Source: DAOMFM01 sp035429825 (GTDB lineage: Bacteria > Acidobacteriota > Blastocatellia > UBA7656 > JADIYM01). Taken from it: DNA of 41,046 nt. The position numbers were made by a program, and so were the translations under genes. The DNA is taken from positions 1-41,046 of the forward strand of contig JBGAKX010000025.1 of the NCBI GenBank assembly GCA_044224215.1, given 5' to 3'. Positions 23,398-31,294 of the stretch are shown here, piece by piece. Positions within the stretch are counted from its first letter, which is position 1. The number at the start of each line of letters is the position of its first letter. The notes under the pieces were generated by a model. That model did no database searches and was not told the origin of the DNA. It saw nothing but the letters and a program-made list of their open reading frames with translations.

Positions 23398-24790
23398 CGT
23401 TCAACTCGACGAGCTCCTTCTTCTTCGTGATCTCCTCGATGACGGCGACGACCCTGTCCCGTGCAAGCAGGCGCGTTACCCCGATATAGGCGCCGAGCGC
23501 CACGATGTTGGCAACCTTCGAACTTCCGATCTCGTCCGCGATCGCCGTCGCCGGGATCGCCACGATCTCGACGTCGTCTCGAGTCGGCGCCCTGTCGATG
23601 AGCGACGAGTCGTAGATGATCAATCCGCCGCTTACGACCTCGTTCTCGAACTTCTCGAGCGATGGCCGGTTCATGGCGATCAACACAGACGGGTCCGAAA
23701 TCAACGGCGAGCCGACCGTCGTCGTCGAAATGTTGACGTGGCAGTTCGCCGTTCCTCCGCGCATCTCGGGGCCGTACGAGGGAAGCCACGACACGTGGAA
23801 CCCGTCGCGCATTCCGACCTCGGCCAGCAGCCGGCCGAGGAACAGCACGCCCTGGCCGCCGAATCCCGCAAGCTTGATCCGCGGATCGCGGTAGCACGTC
23901 GCCACGTCGGATTCCGCCCACGTGCCCGTTGCCGCCTCGGTTGCTGCGTGTCTCAGCCCGAGGACCTCGGAGACATGATCCGGCGTCACGTCGTGGCGTC
24001 GTCGCGTCCAGTTCTCGCGATTCGCCGTCTCGTCCTTGATGATGCCAAGCGGATACGCCTTCATCAGCGTGTCGCGAACCCAGTCGCACGCGTCGGTCGG
24101 CGTGAGGCCCCATCCGGTCGGGCACGGCGAGAGCACTTCGACGAGCGAAAAGCCGCGTCCCTCGATCTGGTTCTGCAACGCCTTCTTGACCGCCTTGCGC
24201 GCGCGCATCCGGCTCTTGTTGTCGTATAGCGCGACGCGCTCGATGTAGGTTGGACCTTCGAGGCTCGCCAGCAATTCGCTCACACGAAGCGGAAACCCTT
24301 CCATAAGGACCTCGCGCCCGGCCGGCGACGTCGACGTATGCTGCCCGAGCAGCGTCGTCGGCGCCATCTGGCCTCCGGTCATTCCGTAGATCGCGTTGTT
24401 GACAAAGAAGACCGTGATGTTCTCGCCCCGGTTCGCCGCGTGCAGGATCTCGTTTCCGCCGATCGCCGCGAGGTCTCCGTCGCCCTGATAGCTGATCACG
24501 AGGCTGTCTGGCAGCGCGCGCTTGACCGCCGTCGCGACTGCGGGCGCGCGGCCGTGCGGTACCTGGATGTTGCCGACGTCAAAGTAGTAGTACGCAAAGA
24601 CCGAGCAGCCAACGGGATTGACGAACACGGTGCGATCCTGCGCGCCGAGCTCGTCGATGGCCTGGGCCACGTACTTGTGAAGATTGCCGTGGCCGCAGCC
24701 CGGGCAATAGTGGGTCGTCAGGTGGTCTCCGGGTTTGCGGTCAAACTCCCCAAAGAGACTCTTCGGCCTCTGGAACGACTTTGCGTACAT
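23318..24790 (-). CDS. korB: 2-oxoacid:ferredoxin oxidoreductase, fused beta-gamma subunit
   Basis: A 490-residue protein joining two subunits. Beta part (1 to about 285): cluster cysteines in HYCPGCGHG (C29, C32), VGCSVF (C62) and SPCPTGWG (C223), and thiamine-pyrophosphate motif GDGD (103-106) to FFVNN (N131, N132). Gamma part (about 305-485): IKLAGFGGQGVLFLG, GPEMRGGTANCHV, and AYIGVTRLL. The enzyme oxidises 2-oxoglutarate or a similar 2-oxoacid with CoA and reduces ferredoxin, or runs in reverse. The start, ATG 24790, lies inside the alpha gene's end (50-bp overlap); there is no later ATG before the first cysteines. The Kor rather than Vor/Por assignment is provisional. It converges with the creatininase gene, overlapping by 80 bp. 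Confidence 0.88.
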   Translation of the reverse strand: MYAKSFQRPKSLFGEFDRKPGDHLTTHYCPGCGHGNLHKYVAQAIDELGAQDRTVFVNPVGCSVFAYYYFDVGNIQVPHGRAPAVATAVKRALPDSLVISYQGDGDLAAIGGNEILHAANRGENITVFFVNNAIYGMTGGQMAPTTLLGQHTSTSPAGREVLMEGFPLRVSELLASLEGPTYIERVALYDNKSRMRARKAVKKALQNQIEGRGFSLVEVLSPCPTGWGLTPTDACDWVRDTLMKAYPLGIIKDETANRENWTRRRHDVTPDHVSEVLGLRHAATEAATGTWAESDVATCYRDPRIKLAGFGGQGVLFLGRLLAEVGMRDGFHVSWLPSYGPEMRGGTANCHVNISTTTVGSPLISDPSVLIAMNRPSLEKFENEVVSGGLIIYDSSLIDRAPTRDDVEIVAIPATAIADEIGSSKVANIVALGAYIGVTRLLARDRVVAVIEEITKKKELVELNVKAIDAGIEFARKLPAAELEDDLWAV

Positions 24791-25841
24791 GGTCTGCCTC
24801 GCTCGCTTTGATGATCTGCGCCAATAGCTCGTCGGTTGTCGGCACCATGCCACCCACGCGCGCGTAGAGCCGCGTGGGAATCTCGTTGCCAACCGCCAGC
24901 CGGACGTCGTCGATGAGCTGCCCGTTGCTGAGTTCGACGACGAGGATGCTCTTCACATAGGTCGCCTCGAACGCGATCTGCCCGGTCGGGAACGGCCAGA
25001 GGGTGATCGGCCTGAGCAGGCCCACCTTGATACCCATCTGTCGGGCGTGGTCGACAGCGGTCTTGAGGACTCGCGACACGATCCCGTAACCGACCACGAG
25101 AATCTCGGCGTCGGACGTGTGGTACTTCTCGCACATCGCCATGCCGTCGGTCTCGAGGGCGTACTTGGTTTGAATATGGTTCACATGCCGCTCGAGCTCC
25201 TCGGGTGCCATGTAAATGGAGGTGATCAGGTTGCGCCTCGTGTCGGCGTCACCCCTGATGGCCCACGACTTCTCGGCCGGTTCGACCATGCGTGTCGGGA
25301 ACTCGACCGGCTCCATCATCTGGCCGATGAATCCATCTGCCATGACGACGGCCGGGTTGCGGACGCGGTCGGCCAGTTCGAACGCGAGAAACGTCAGGTC
25401 GCACATCTCCTGGACCGAGTTGGGCGCCAGGACGATCGTGTGATAGCTGCCGTGACCGCCACCCTTGACCATCTGGTTGTAATCCGACTGTTCCGGTCCG
25501 ATGTTGCCGAGCCCGGGACCGCCACGCGTGATGTCGACGATGACGCACGGAAGCTCCGAGCCCGCGAGATACGAGATCCCTTCCTGCATGAGGCTGAGCC
25601 CCGGACCCGACGAGGCCGTCATGGTGCGCTCGCCGACGGACGCCGCGCCGAGGACCATGTTGATCGCGCCGATTTCACTCTCGGCCTGGAGGAACGTGCC
25701 TCCGCACGCCGGGAAGTACTTGGCCGCGACCTCGGCGATCTCGGTGGCGGGTGTGATCGGGTACCCGTAGAACGAGCGGCATCCGGCCATGATCGCCGCC
25801 TTCACCACCGCTTCGTTGCCCTTGATCAGTTCTTGTGCCAT
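24741..25841 (-). CDS. korA: 2-oxoacid:ferredoxin oxidoreductase, alpha subunit
   Basis: A 366-residue alpha subunit with the pyrimidine-binding segment GYPITPATEIAE (26-37), ESEIGAINMVLGAAS, the SSGPGLSLMQEGISYL stretch and the C-terminal transketolase-like domain ILVVGYGIVSRVLK to LRPITLWPFP. It pairs with the fused beta-gamma subunit downstream (50-bp overlap) and with the ferredoxin 21 bp upstream, forming a compact three-gene unit. Start at ATG 25841. Substrate preference (2-oxoglutarate or branched-chain 2-oxoacid) cannot be settled by eye. Confidence 0.9.
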   Translation of the reverse strand: MAQELIKGNEAVVKAAIMAGCRSFYGYPITPATEIAEVAAKYFPACGGTFLQAESEIGAINMVLGAASVGERTMTASSGPGLSLMQEGISYLAGSELPCVIVDITRGGPGLGNIGPEQSDYNQMVKGGGHGSYHTIVLAPNSVQEMCDLTFLAFELADRVRNPAVVMADGFIGQMMEPVEFPTRMVEPAEKSWAIRGDADTRRNLITSIYMAPEELERHVNHIQTKYALETDGMAMCEKYHTSDAEILVVGYGIVSRVLKTAVDHARQMGIKVGLLRPITLWPFPTGQIAFEATYVKSILVVELSNGQLIDDVRLAVGNEIPTRLYARVGGMVPTTDELLAQIIKASEADHVRKVVPEAEESLWGV

Positions 25842-25862
25842 GGCGATTGCCTCGTCGTGTAG

Positions 25863-26153
25863 TTAAGCCGTGGTGGCCAGCGAAGCGCTTTCGGCATCGG
25901 CCGCCTTCGCGGGAGACATGAGGGTGTAGACGGTGATGGCGCCCGGTTCGGGGCACGCGAAGAAGCAGATCCCGCACCCGGTACATCCCGAACCGAGATA
26001 CGTGGCCGGGTGGTAACCTCGGGAGTTGAGGCTGTCGCTCATTCGCATCACGTCGGGAGGGCACGCGGTGACACACAGACCGCATCCCTTGCACTCCTCC
26101 TCCGAGATTTCGATCCTTCCACGGTCCTCTTTTTCCTCAGTCTTCATGGTCAT
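25863..26153 (-). CDS. 2[4Fe-4S] ferredoxin, subunit of the 2-oxoacid oxidoreductase
   Basis: A 96-residue ferredoxin with two complete cluster motifs, C21-C24-C27-C31 (CKGCGLCVTACPP) and C57-C60-C63-C67 (CTGCGICFFACPEPGAI). It is the first gene of the unit and most likely the delta subunit or dedicated electron acceptor. Start at ATG 26153 shortly after AAGGGGGC; a second in-frame ATG at 26147 is possible. The open frame reaches 26360, but the extra 69 residues are arginine-rich and unlike any ferredoxin extension. Confidence 0.88.
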   Translation of the reverse strand: MTMKTEEKEDRGRIEISEEECKGCGLCVTACPPDVMRMSDSLNSRGYHPATYLGSGCTGCGICFFACPEPGAITVYTLMSPAKAADAESASLATTA

Positions 26154-26645
26154 CTGCCCCCTTGGTTCAGGGTGGAGCGATTGCCTTGCGGCGCGAACGA
26201 TCGCCGACCGCGCGGGCCGTGGGGTACCGCCTTCGTGCGATCGAGTCCGGGACTGCCCGCGGTGAACATCACCGCGCGCCGGCGCTCGAATCAGGGATCG
26301 GCACCGACTGTGGCGCTCGAAGGGAGCACTCGAGCGGGCGCCAATCTTACCGCCGTTCATGCAACGGTTATGCCCACCCGCGGCCGATTGCGTTGTCTCG
26401 CTGGATCACCGCCGGGATCGAGGGGCCCGGAGCGCCGTCAACGCCGCAGGCGGGCGAGCTCGATCTCGTATCTCGCCTGAACCGCTTGGTTTACGGCACG
26501 CCTTGCGGTGCGGCGGTGGGGCACGAGCCGGCTACCCGGTCGATCGACCGACGGAGCGGCTCGCCGGTAACCATTCAGCGCGCTGAGTTTTTCCCGACAT
26601 GGCGGAATCTTCCACAACGGGGAGCGAGCGGAGATGGTGTGACTT
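26154..26645. other. Intergenic region without a recognised gene
   Basis: Neither strand shows a supported gene, tRNA fold or dispersed repeat here. It must carry the promoter of the ferredoxin/oxidoreductase unit and the 3' end of the TPR gene, but I cannot point to a convincing -10/-35 pair. Confidence 0.4.
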
Positions 26646-28340
26646 TCAGAACCTCGACGACGTGAGGGTGACGTCGGCTCGTGCCCACGCCTTTGCGAAC
26701 CGCTTCTCGACGAGGTCGGCCTCCGAGTCCTTCTTCTGCGCGCGCAGCGCCCTGGCGAGTCCAAACAGCGACCAGCCGTTCTCGGGATGCTCTCGCAAGT
26801 CCTGCCAGTAGACGATCTCGGCCTCGGGCGCCCGGCCCGCCTCGAGCAGCACGGCGCCGAGCGATTGGCGAACCGGGTAGTGCCAGTCTTCGGGCTCGGT
26901 ATAGACGAGCAGGTCGTAGAACCGGACCGCGGCGTCGAGCTTTGCAATCGCTTCGTTGAAGTCGCGCCGGCGCGCCGCGATCTCGCCTGCCAGGGTGAGC
27001 TCGGCGATTCTCAGAATGTCGACGGTCGAGTTGTAGGACGACACCGAGAGCCTTGCGAGTTCGGGGTCCGCGACGATACGGCTGAGCTCGCGAAGCTCCT
27101 TGTCGGCGGCGTCCGCCTGACCCTTTCCCGCGAACGCGATGCCGCGCGCGTAGTGCCACACGCCGCGAGTCATCAGCGAGTCGTAGGCGGGTCTGGGTTC
27201 GCGCAGCATCTCGTCCCACTTGCCGAATCGAACGAGCGCGAAGTAGCGGGGCACGAGAAATTGCTGAAGAAACGGAAACTGCTGAATCTGCGCCAGGTCG
27301 ATCTTTGCGGCCATCTTGTTCGCGGTCTCGATCGCGAGCTGGCTGCGCCCGTCGAACGTTGCCGAGGCCCACAGGAAGTGCAGGTTGTGGGGGTAGTAGG
27401 CGAGCGGATAGATGCTCTGCACGCGGCATTGCGTGATGTAGTCCTCGTCGGCGGCGATCGCGAGCTCGTTCGCGCGAACGGCATCGGAGTACCTGCCGAC
27501 CCGGATGAAGATGTGTCCCGGCATGTGCACGAGATGTCCCGCGGACGGCGCGAGCGGCATCAGCCGGTCGGCAGCGGCTTCGGCGGCGCGGGGATCCGTC
27601 GCTTCCATCAGGTGAATCCAGTAGTGGAGCGCTCCGATGTGGTTCGGATCGCGCGCGATGACCGACTGGAGCGCCGCCGCCGCGTCGGCAGTGCCGTCGT
27701 ATGGCTGGCCGTCGCGGGTCCAGTAATTCCACGGGCGCAGGTCCATGAGCGATTCGGCGAACATCGTGGCTGCGTCGAGGTCGTCCGGGTACTTTGCGGC
27801 CAGTGCGCGCATCGCCTGGGCATAGACCCTGTCGGCGGTCGCGCGATCCGCCGCGTTGCCGGTGTACCGGGCCGCGAGCGCGTCGATCCAGTCGCGCTCG
27901 CGCTGCGAGGCGCCGCCTTTCTTGGAGATCGCGAGCTCGATGAATTGCCGTGCACGAGTCTCGTCAGCCGGATCCATCGGCGCATTGATGTTCGGTCCGA
28001 TGACGAGCGCCTGGCCCCAGTACGCCATCGCGCAGTCCGGGTCGAGCCGGGCAGCTTCGGCGAACGCGCGTCCCGCTTCCGGATGGTTGAAACCGTACGC
28101 GAGGTTGACGCCCTGGCTGACGAAGAGCTGCGCGCGTTCGTTTGAGGTCGTGACGGGGAAGACGTGCGGGCCGACGTTCTGGAGGCGTGGCGCGAGGGCG
28201 CCGGTCGGCGAGGGCTGCTTCGCCGCCTCGTCGGGTTTCGCGTAGTGCTGATGCACCGGCGCCTGGGCGGACGCCGCGTGCGGGAGCGCGCCTGCAAGAA
28301 GGACGCACGTGGCGACGAGGATCGTGAACCGTGTGGGCAT
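26646..28340 (-). CDS. Secreted TPR-containing protein, function unknown
   Basis: A 564-residue protein with a signal peptide (FTILVATCVLLAGALPHAASA). It contains TPR-like helical repeats: early AYGFNHPEAGRAFAEAARLDP, AMAYWGQAL, mid-region ALHYWIHLMEATDPRAAEAA and HMPGHIFIRVGRYSDAVRAN, and a last repeat GAVLLEAGRAPEAEIVYWQD. The HMPxHIxxRxGRY pattern is conserved in a widespread uncharacterised TPR family. No catalytic motif is visible, so a protein-protein scaffold role in the envelope is the cautious reading. ATG 28340 has GGAGGT 7 nt upstream; an earlier in-frame ATG at 28388 has no such site. It is divergent from the sigma-factor operon. Confidence 0.82.
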   Translation of the reverse strand: MPTRFTILVATCVLLAGALPHAASAQAPVHQHYAKPDEAAKQPSPTGALAPRLQNVGPHVFPVTTSNERAQLFVSQGVNLAYGFNHPEAGRAFAEAARLDPDCAMAYWGQALVIGPNINAPMDPADETRARQFIELAISKKGGASQRERDWIDALAARYTGNAADRATADRVYAQAMRALAAKYPDDLDAATMFAESLMDLRPWNYWTRDGQPYDGTADAAAALQSVIARDPNHIGALHYWIHLMEATDPRAAEAAADRLMPLAPSAGHLVHMPGHIFIRVGRYSDAVRANELAIAADEDYITQCRVQSIYPLAYYPHNLHFLWASATFDGRSQLAIETANKMAAKIDLAQIQQFPFLQQFLVPRYFALVRFGKWDEMLREPRPAYDSLMTRGVWHYARGIAFAGKGQADAADKELRELSRIVADPELARLSVSSYNSTVDILRIAELTLAGEIAARRRDFNEAIAKLDAAVRFYDLLVYTEPEDWHYPVRQSLGAVLLEAGRAPEAEIVYWQDLREHPENGWSLFGLARALRAQKKDSEADLVEKRFAKAWARADVTLTSSRF

Positions 28341-28400
28341 GTCGGGACCTCCGCGTTCGGTATGCATCAGCCGGGGCGTCGATATCAAGAGTATTCATTC

Positions 28401-28487
28401 GAACCACACGCAAAGGCGCAGAGGCGCAAAGACCTGAGAAGTTCACTTTGTGCACCTTGGCGTCTCTGCGCCTTTGCGTGTGGCTCG
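28401..28487. repeat. CGCAAAGA-type hairpin repeat, copy g
   Basis: GAACCACACGCAAAGGCGC and GCGCCTTTGCGTGTGGCTC form long near-perfect arms. It fills the divergent gap between the TPR gene and the sigma-factor operon. Confidence 0.88.
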
Positions 28488-28531
28488 ATATTTCTGGAAC
28501 CTTTCGGGCCGCAATCAGGAATACTCACCGT

Positions 28532-29149
28532 ATGGCGAGATCCGCGGAACCCTCGGACGGCGAGCTCTACAGGCTCAGCCGGGCCGGCGACGAAGAGGCC
28601 TTTGTCGCGCTCTATCGCCGGCTGCAGCAGAGCGTCTTCCGATTCTGTCTGCACATGTCGAATGACGAGGGCGTCGCGGAAGACGTTTCGCAAGAGGTCT
28701 TTGTACTGCTCGCGCGTGGCGCGTTCGAATTCGATCCGGCGCGCGGTTCGCTCCAGTCGCTGCTGTTCGGCGTCGCGCGAAATCTTGTTCGCCGGCGGAC
28801 CGAGAAGAACCGCGGTCTGGTGCCGATCGAGGACGAGATCGAATCGGGAACCGTTCCGGACGCACTCGTCGACCGAACGGATCTGCTGCTGAACATGACG
28901 CGCGCCGAGACGGTCGCGCGCGTGCGGCAGGCGGTCGCGTCGCTTCCCGCGCACTACCGCGAAGCCGTCGTGCTGTGCGATCTGCACGAGCAGAGTTACG
29001 AGGAGGCCGCGGTGGCGCTCGGATGCGCCGTCGGCACCGTTCGATCGCGACTCCATCGCGGCCGGTCGATGCTCGTCGAACGGCTTCAGCCGGAGCAGGC
29101 GGCCGCAGAAGTTGTGGCGCCGCGAGCAAGCGGAGGAATGATCGTATGA
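28532..29149 (+). CDS. ECF-type RNA polymerase sigma factor
   Basis: A 205-residue sigma70-family factor with region 2 (about 22-90: DEEAFVALYRRL, DVSQEVFVLLAR, LQSLLFGVARN) and region 4 (about 125-185: VRQAVASLPAHYREAVVLCDL, SYEEAAVALGCAVGTVRSRLHRGR helix-turn-helix). There is no region 1 or 3, as in ECF factors. ATG 28532 is chosen; upstream in-frame sequence is the hairpin repeat. A GGAAC element at 28496-28500, with loosely fitting downstream sequence, may be an autoregulatory ECF promoter (weak). Its stop overlaps the next gene's ATG (ATGA), linking it to a membrane protein that is probably its anti-sigma factor. Confidence 0.9.
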   Translation: MARSAEPSDGELYRLSRAGDEEAFVALYRRLQQSVFRFCLHMSNDEGVAEDVSQEVFVLLARGAFEFDPARGSLQSLLFGVARNLVRRRTEKNRGLVPIEDEIESGTVPDALVDRTDLLLNMTRAETVARVRQAVASLPAHYREAVVLCDLHEQSYEEAAVALGCAVGTVRSRLHRGRSMLVERLQPEQAAAEVVAPRASGGMIV

Positions 29150-29877
29150 GACGCAATTCAATGGAACCGGCACCCGGAACGCTCGCGAATGCGCTTGCTG
29201 CGCTCGCCGATGACACGGCAGGCGCCGAGGCGCCCGAGCGCGTCGAGAACGCGGCGATCGAGGCATTCCGCGCAGCCCACGCCAGGCCAAAGCCCGCGGC
29301 GGTTTTCTCGGCGAACGTGGTCGCGCCGCGCGCGTGGCGACGACCGGTGTGGCTGACCGCGGCAGCGGCGGCGGTGCTCGTGGCCGTGCTCGGGATCGCG
29401 AACGTGCTCACGTCCCGGAATTCTGTGCGACAGCCCGCCGGCGAACCGGCGGTCGTCGCGCACAATCCGGCGCCGATCATCGAAGCGCCCACTCTCGTAC
29501 CGGTACCTCCGGACACCGTCCCGACCGTTCGGTCCGCGCAGCCGCCGCGCGATGCGGCGTGGCGCGGCGGACGGGTTGGAAGGATTCAGCCGGTCCGGGC
29601 GACCGTTCCCGCGCCGGTTGCGGTGGACGAGCCCGGTCCGATCGAGGTCACGACGGACTATTACGCGCTCGTGGCGGGCGGGGATCTTGCGCCCGTCGAC
29701 GGCGGGCAGGTCGTGCGGATGCGGGTTCCGCGCGCTTCGCTGGCAACACTCGGTTTTCACATGGACGCGGACCGCGATGACGACCAGGTCACGGCGGACA
29801 TTGTCGTAGGCAACGACGGAATCGCACGCGCCATTCGGTTTGTTCAGACAATCGACACAGCTACAGCAAAGAGGTAA
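29146..29877 (+). CDS. Single-pass membrane protein, putative anti-sigma factor
   Basis: A 243-residue protein: about 66 cytoplasmic residues, one membrane helix (WLTAAAAAVLVAVLGIANVL, about 69-88), a Pro-rich linker and a C-terminal extracytoplasmic domain (DYYALVAGGDLAPVDGGQVVRMRVPR; ADIVVGNDGIARAIRF). I see no HxxxCxxC zinc anti-sigma motif, so the anti-sigma role rests on the four-base overlap with the ECF gene and the membrane topology. GGAGG lies 9 nt before the ATG. The next gene starts 6 bp later. Confidence 0.7.
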   Translation: MRRNSMEPAPGTLANALAALADDTAGAEAPERVENAAIEAFRAAHARPKPAAVFSANVVAPRAWRRPVWLTAAAAAVLVAVLGIANVLTSRNSVRQPAGEPAVVAHNPAPIIEAPTLVPVPPDTVPTVRSAQPPRDAAWRGGRVGRIQPVRATVPAPVAVDEPGPIEVTTDYYALVAGGDLAPVDGGQVVRMRVPRASLATLGFHMDADRDDDQVTADIVVGNDGIARAIRFVQTIDTATAKR

Positions 29878-29883
29878 GAGGCA

Positions 29884-30900
29884 ATGAATCTTCGATCAAT
29901 GTATGCATTCTGTCTTGCGGGGGCGATCGCGAGCACGGCTCAGGGAGTTCTCGCGCAGGGACCAAAGATCATGACGCCCGCCGAGGGCATGGTGTGGGTC
30001 CAGGACGGCGGCGCCGACAGCGCGGGCAAGTCGCACGCGACGTTCATCGCGACCGAGATGGCGTTCGACGGCAAGACCGTGAAGGGCGCGCCGTATTCGG
30101 CCGAATCGGTCACCGAATCGGTCCAGACGCTTGCGGACGGGAACCGGATCACGAGCTCGACGCACAGCGTCGTGTATCGGGACAGCGAGGGCCGCACGCG
30201 CCGCGAGCAGACGGTCGGCGGGATCGGTCCGTGGGCCGCGTCCGGGTCGGCCGACAAGATCGTGATCATCAACGATCCGGTGGCCGGGGTTCACTTCATC
30301 ATGAATCCGGACGACAAGACCGCCACGTCGATGCCGACGCCCAGGATGATCTACTCGCGCGAAACAAAGGGCGACAAGGACGTCGTGGTCGTCACGGCCT
30401 CGAGCGGAAGCACCGTGTCGACGGTCGACGTCAAGGGACCGCGTGTGGAGTCGCGAAAGGTGGTCGTCGGACCTGACGGCGACGCCGAAGTGTTCGAGCT
30501 GCCCGCGCCTCCGCCGGGAGCACCCGGCGCACCGGCAATCGGCCCGATGCAGACCATGCGGCTTGAAGTGGCGGACTCCAAGGACGCAAAGAAGGAGTCG
30601 CTCGGCAAGCGGAACATCGAAGGAGTCGAGTGCGAGGGCACACGATCGACGATCACGATCGCGGCCGGCGAAATCGGCAACGAGCGCGCGATCGAGGTTG
30701 TCACCGAGCAGTGGTACTCGCCCGAACTGCAGACGGTCGTGATGCGCAAGCACACCGACCCGAGGTTCGGCGAGACGACGTTCCGCCTGACGAACGTCAA
30801 GCGCGAAGAGCCCGACAAGTCGTTGTTCGAGGTTCCCGCCGACTTCAAGGTTGATAACGGCGGACCGGTCCGGCTTCGAATGAAGCAGAAGTCCGAGTAG
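29884..30900 (+). CDS. Secreted protein of unknown function in the sigma-factor operon
   Basis: A 338-residue protein with a signal peptide (about 1-25, MYAFCLAGAIASTAQGVLAQG). The mature part is mostly beta: SVVYRDSEGRTRREQTV, IVIINDPVAGVHFIMNPDDKTA, then a Pro-rich segment (ELPAPPPGAPGAPA), and a C-terminal region VECEGTRSTITI, TEQWYSPELQTVVMRKHTDPRFGETTFRLTNVKREEPDKSLFEVP in successive blocks. This pattern recurs in uncharacterised secreted acidobacterial proteins (from memory). As third gene after a sigma/membrane-protein pair it may be a target or sensor of that module. Confidence 0.75.
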   Translation: MNLRSMYAFCLAGAIASTAQGVLAQGPKIMTPAEGMVWVQDGGADSAGKSHATFIATEMAFDGKTVKGAPYSAESVTESVQTLADGNRITSSTHSVVYRDSEGRTRREQTVGGIGPWAASGSADKIVIINDPVAGVHFIMNPDDKTATSMPTPRMIYSRETKGDKDVVVVTASSGSTVSTVDVKGPRVESRKVVVGPDGDAEVFELPAPPPGAPGAPAIGPMQTMRLEVADSKDAKKESLGKRNIEGVECEGTRSTITIAAGEIGNERAIEVVTEQWYSPELQTVVMRKHTDPRFGETTFRLTNVKREEPDKSLFEVPADFKVDNGGPVRLRMKQKSE

Positions 30901-30922
30901 CCGCGTTGTCGGTTGCTGGAGC

Positions 30923-30982
30923 GAAAGCGCCGTCGCGCCCTTCGGGCTTGCCGGCGCACTCCAAACGGCGCGACGGCGCTTT
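30923..30982. repeat. GC-rich palindromic repeat, copy 3 (short form)
   Basis: Perfect 16-bp outer arms AAAGCGCCGTCGCGCC and GGCGCGACGGCGCTTT enclose a single inner arm with TTGCCGGCGCACTCC. It lies 22 bp after the sigma operon's last stop and just before a strong promoter, so it is a likely terminator insulating the next unit. Confidence 0.85.
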
Positions 30983-30997
30983 GACACCCACCTGGTC

Positions 30998-31041
30998 ATA
31001 AATATTATTTTGTTGACGCATCCACGGTCCCACTTTAGGAT
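30998..31041 (+). promoter_or_regulatory. Strong sigma70-type promoter with AT-rich upstream element
   Basis: TTGACG (31013-31018), a 17-bp spacer and TAGGAT (31036-31041). Immediately upstream is ATAAATATTATTTTG, striking in this GC-rich sequence and resembling an UP element. The expected start point, near 31048, is only a few bases before the leader ORF's ATG at 31052. Confidence 0.65.
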
Positions 31042-31051
31042 CCTCGCCACG

Positions 31052-31138
31052 ATGAATCGCCAGACCACCTGCATGTGTATGTGCTGTTGCGAGATGCGGG
31101 GCATGAAGCCCGGCTCGCCGACGGAGGTACGCGTGTAG
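31052..31138 (+). CDS. Cysteine-rich leader peptide (28 residues), candidate attenuator sensor
   Basis: ATG at 31052 opens a 28-codon frame ending in TAG. It reads MNRQTTCMCMCCCE and then a C-terminal half without Cys: five Cys codons fall within seven (positions 7, 9, 11, 12, 13). It starts about 4 nt after the predicted transcription start, so translation is nearly leaderless. A strong intrinsic terminator follows 42 bp after its stop. This arrangement matches leader peptides whose translation speed reports charged-tRNA supply, here cysteine. Polycysteine leader ORFs are known from mycobacteria; a metal-responsive Cys-rich leader is an alternative. The ORF is short, so support is architectural. 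Confidence 0.62.
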   Translation: MNRQTTCMCMCCCEMRGMKPGSPTEVRV

Positions 31139-31179
31139 GCACAGGTTCACGGCTCAGCAAGAGCAACCGAGTGTTACTG

Positions 31180-31224
31180 AACACCCACCACCGGCAGGCA
31201 GCCGGGGTGGGTGTTTCTGTTTGT
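31180..31224 (+). terminator. Intrinsic terminator between leader ORF and lysR
   Basis: AACACCCACC (31180-31189) pairs with GGTGGGTGTT (31206-31215), with an inner CCGGC/GCCGG stem (31191-31195/31201-31205) and an AGGCA loop, followed by TCTGTTTGTT. It is the strongest terminator in the window and sits in the 5' region of lysR. Two elements could compete with it: GTGTT (31171-31175) with the 5' arm, and CCCGGCT (31109-31115), complementary to AGCCGGG (31200-31206). Confidence 0.8.
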
Positions 31225-31294
31225 TGGGACATCACTTTGCACGGGTCCCGGCGGCGCGGCGGCGGTCGCAGTCAGGCCGGGAGGAGACACGACG

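Noticed and set aside
26154..26645. tRNA or small gene in the gap before the oxidoreductase unit
   Set aside because: No cloverleaf, T-loop GTTCRA with matching acceptor stem, or supported ORF could be found by eye.
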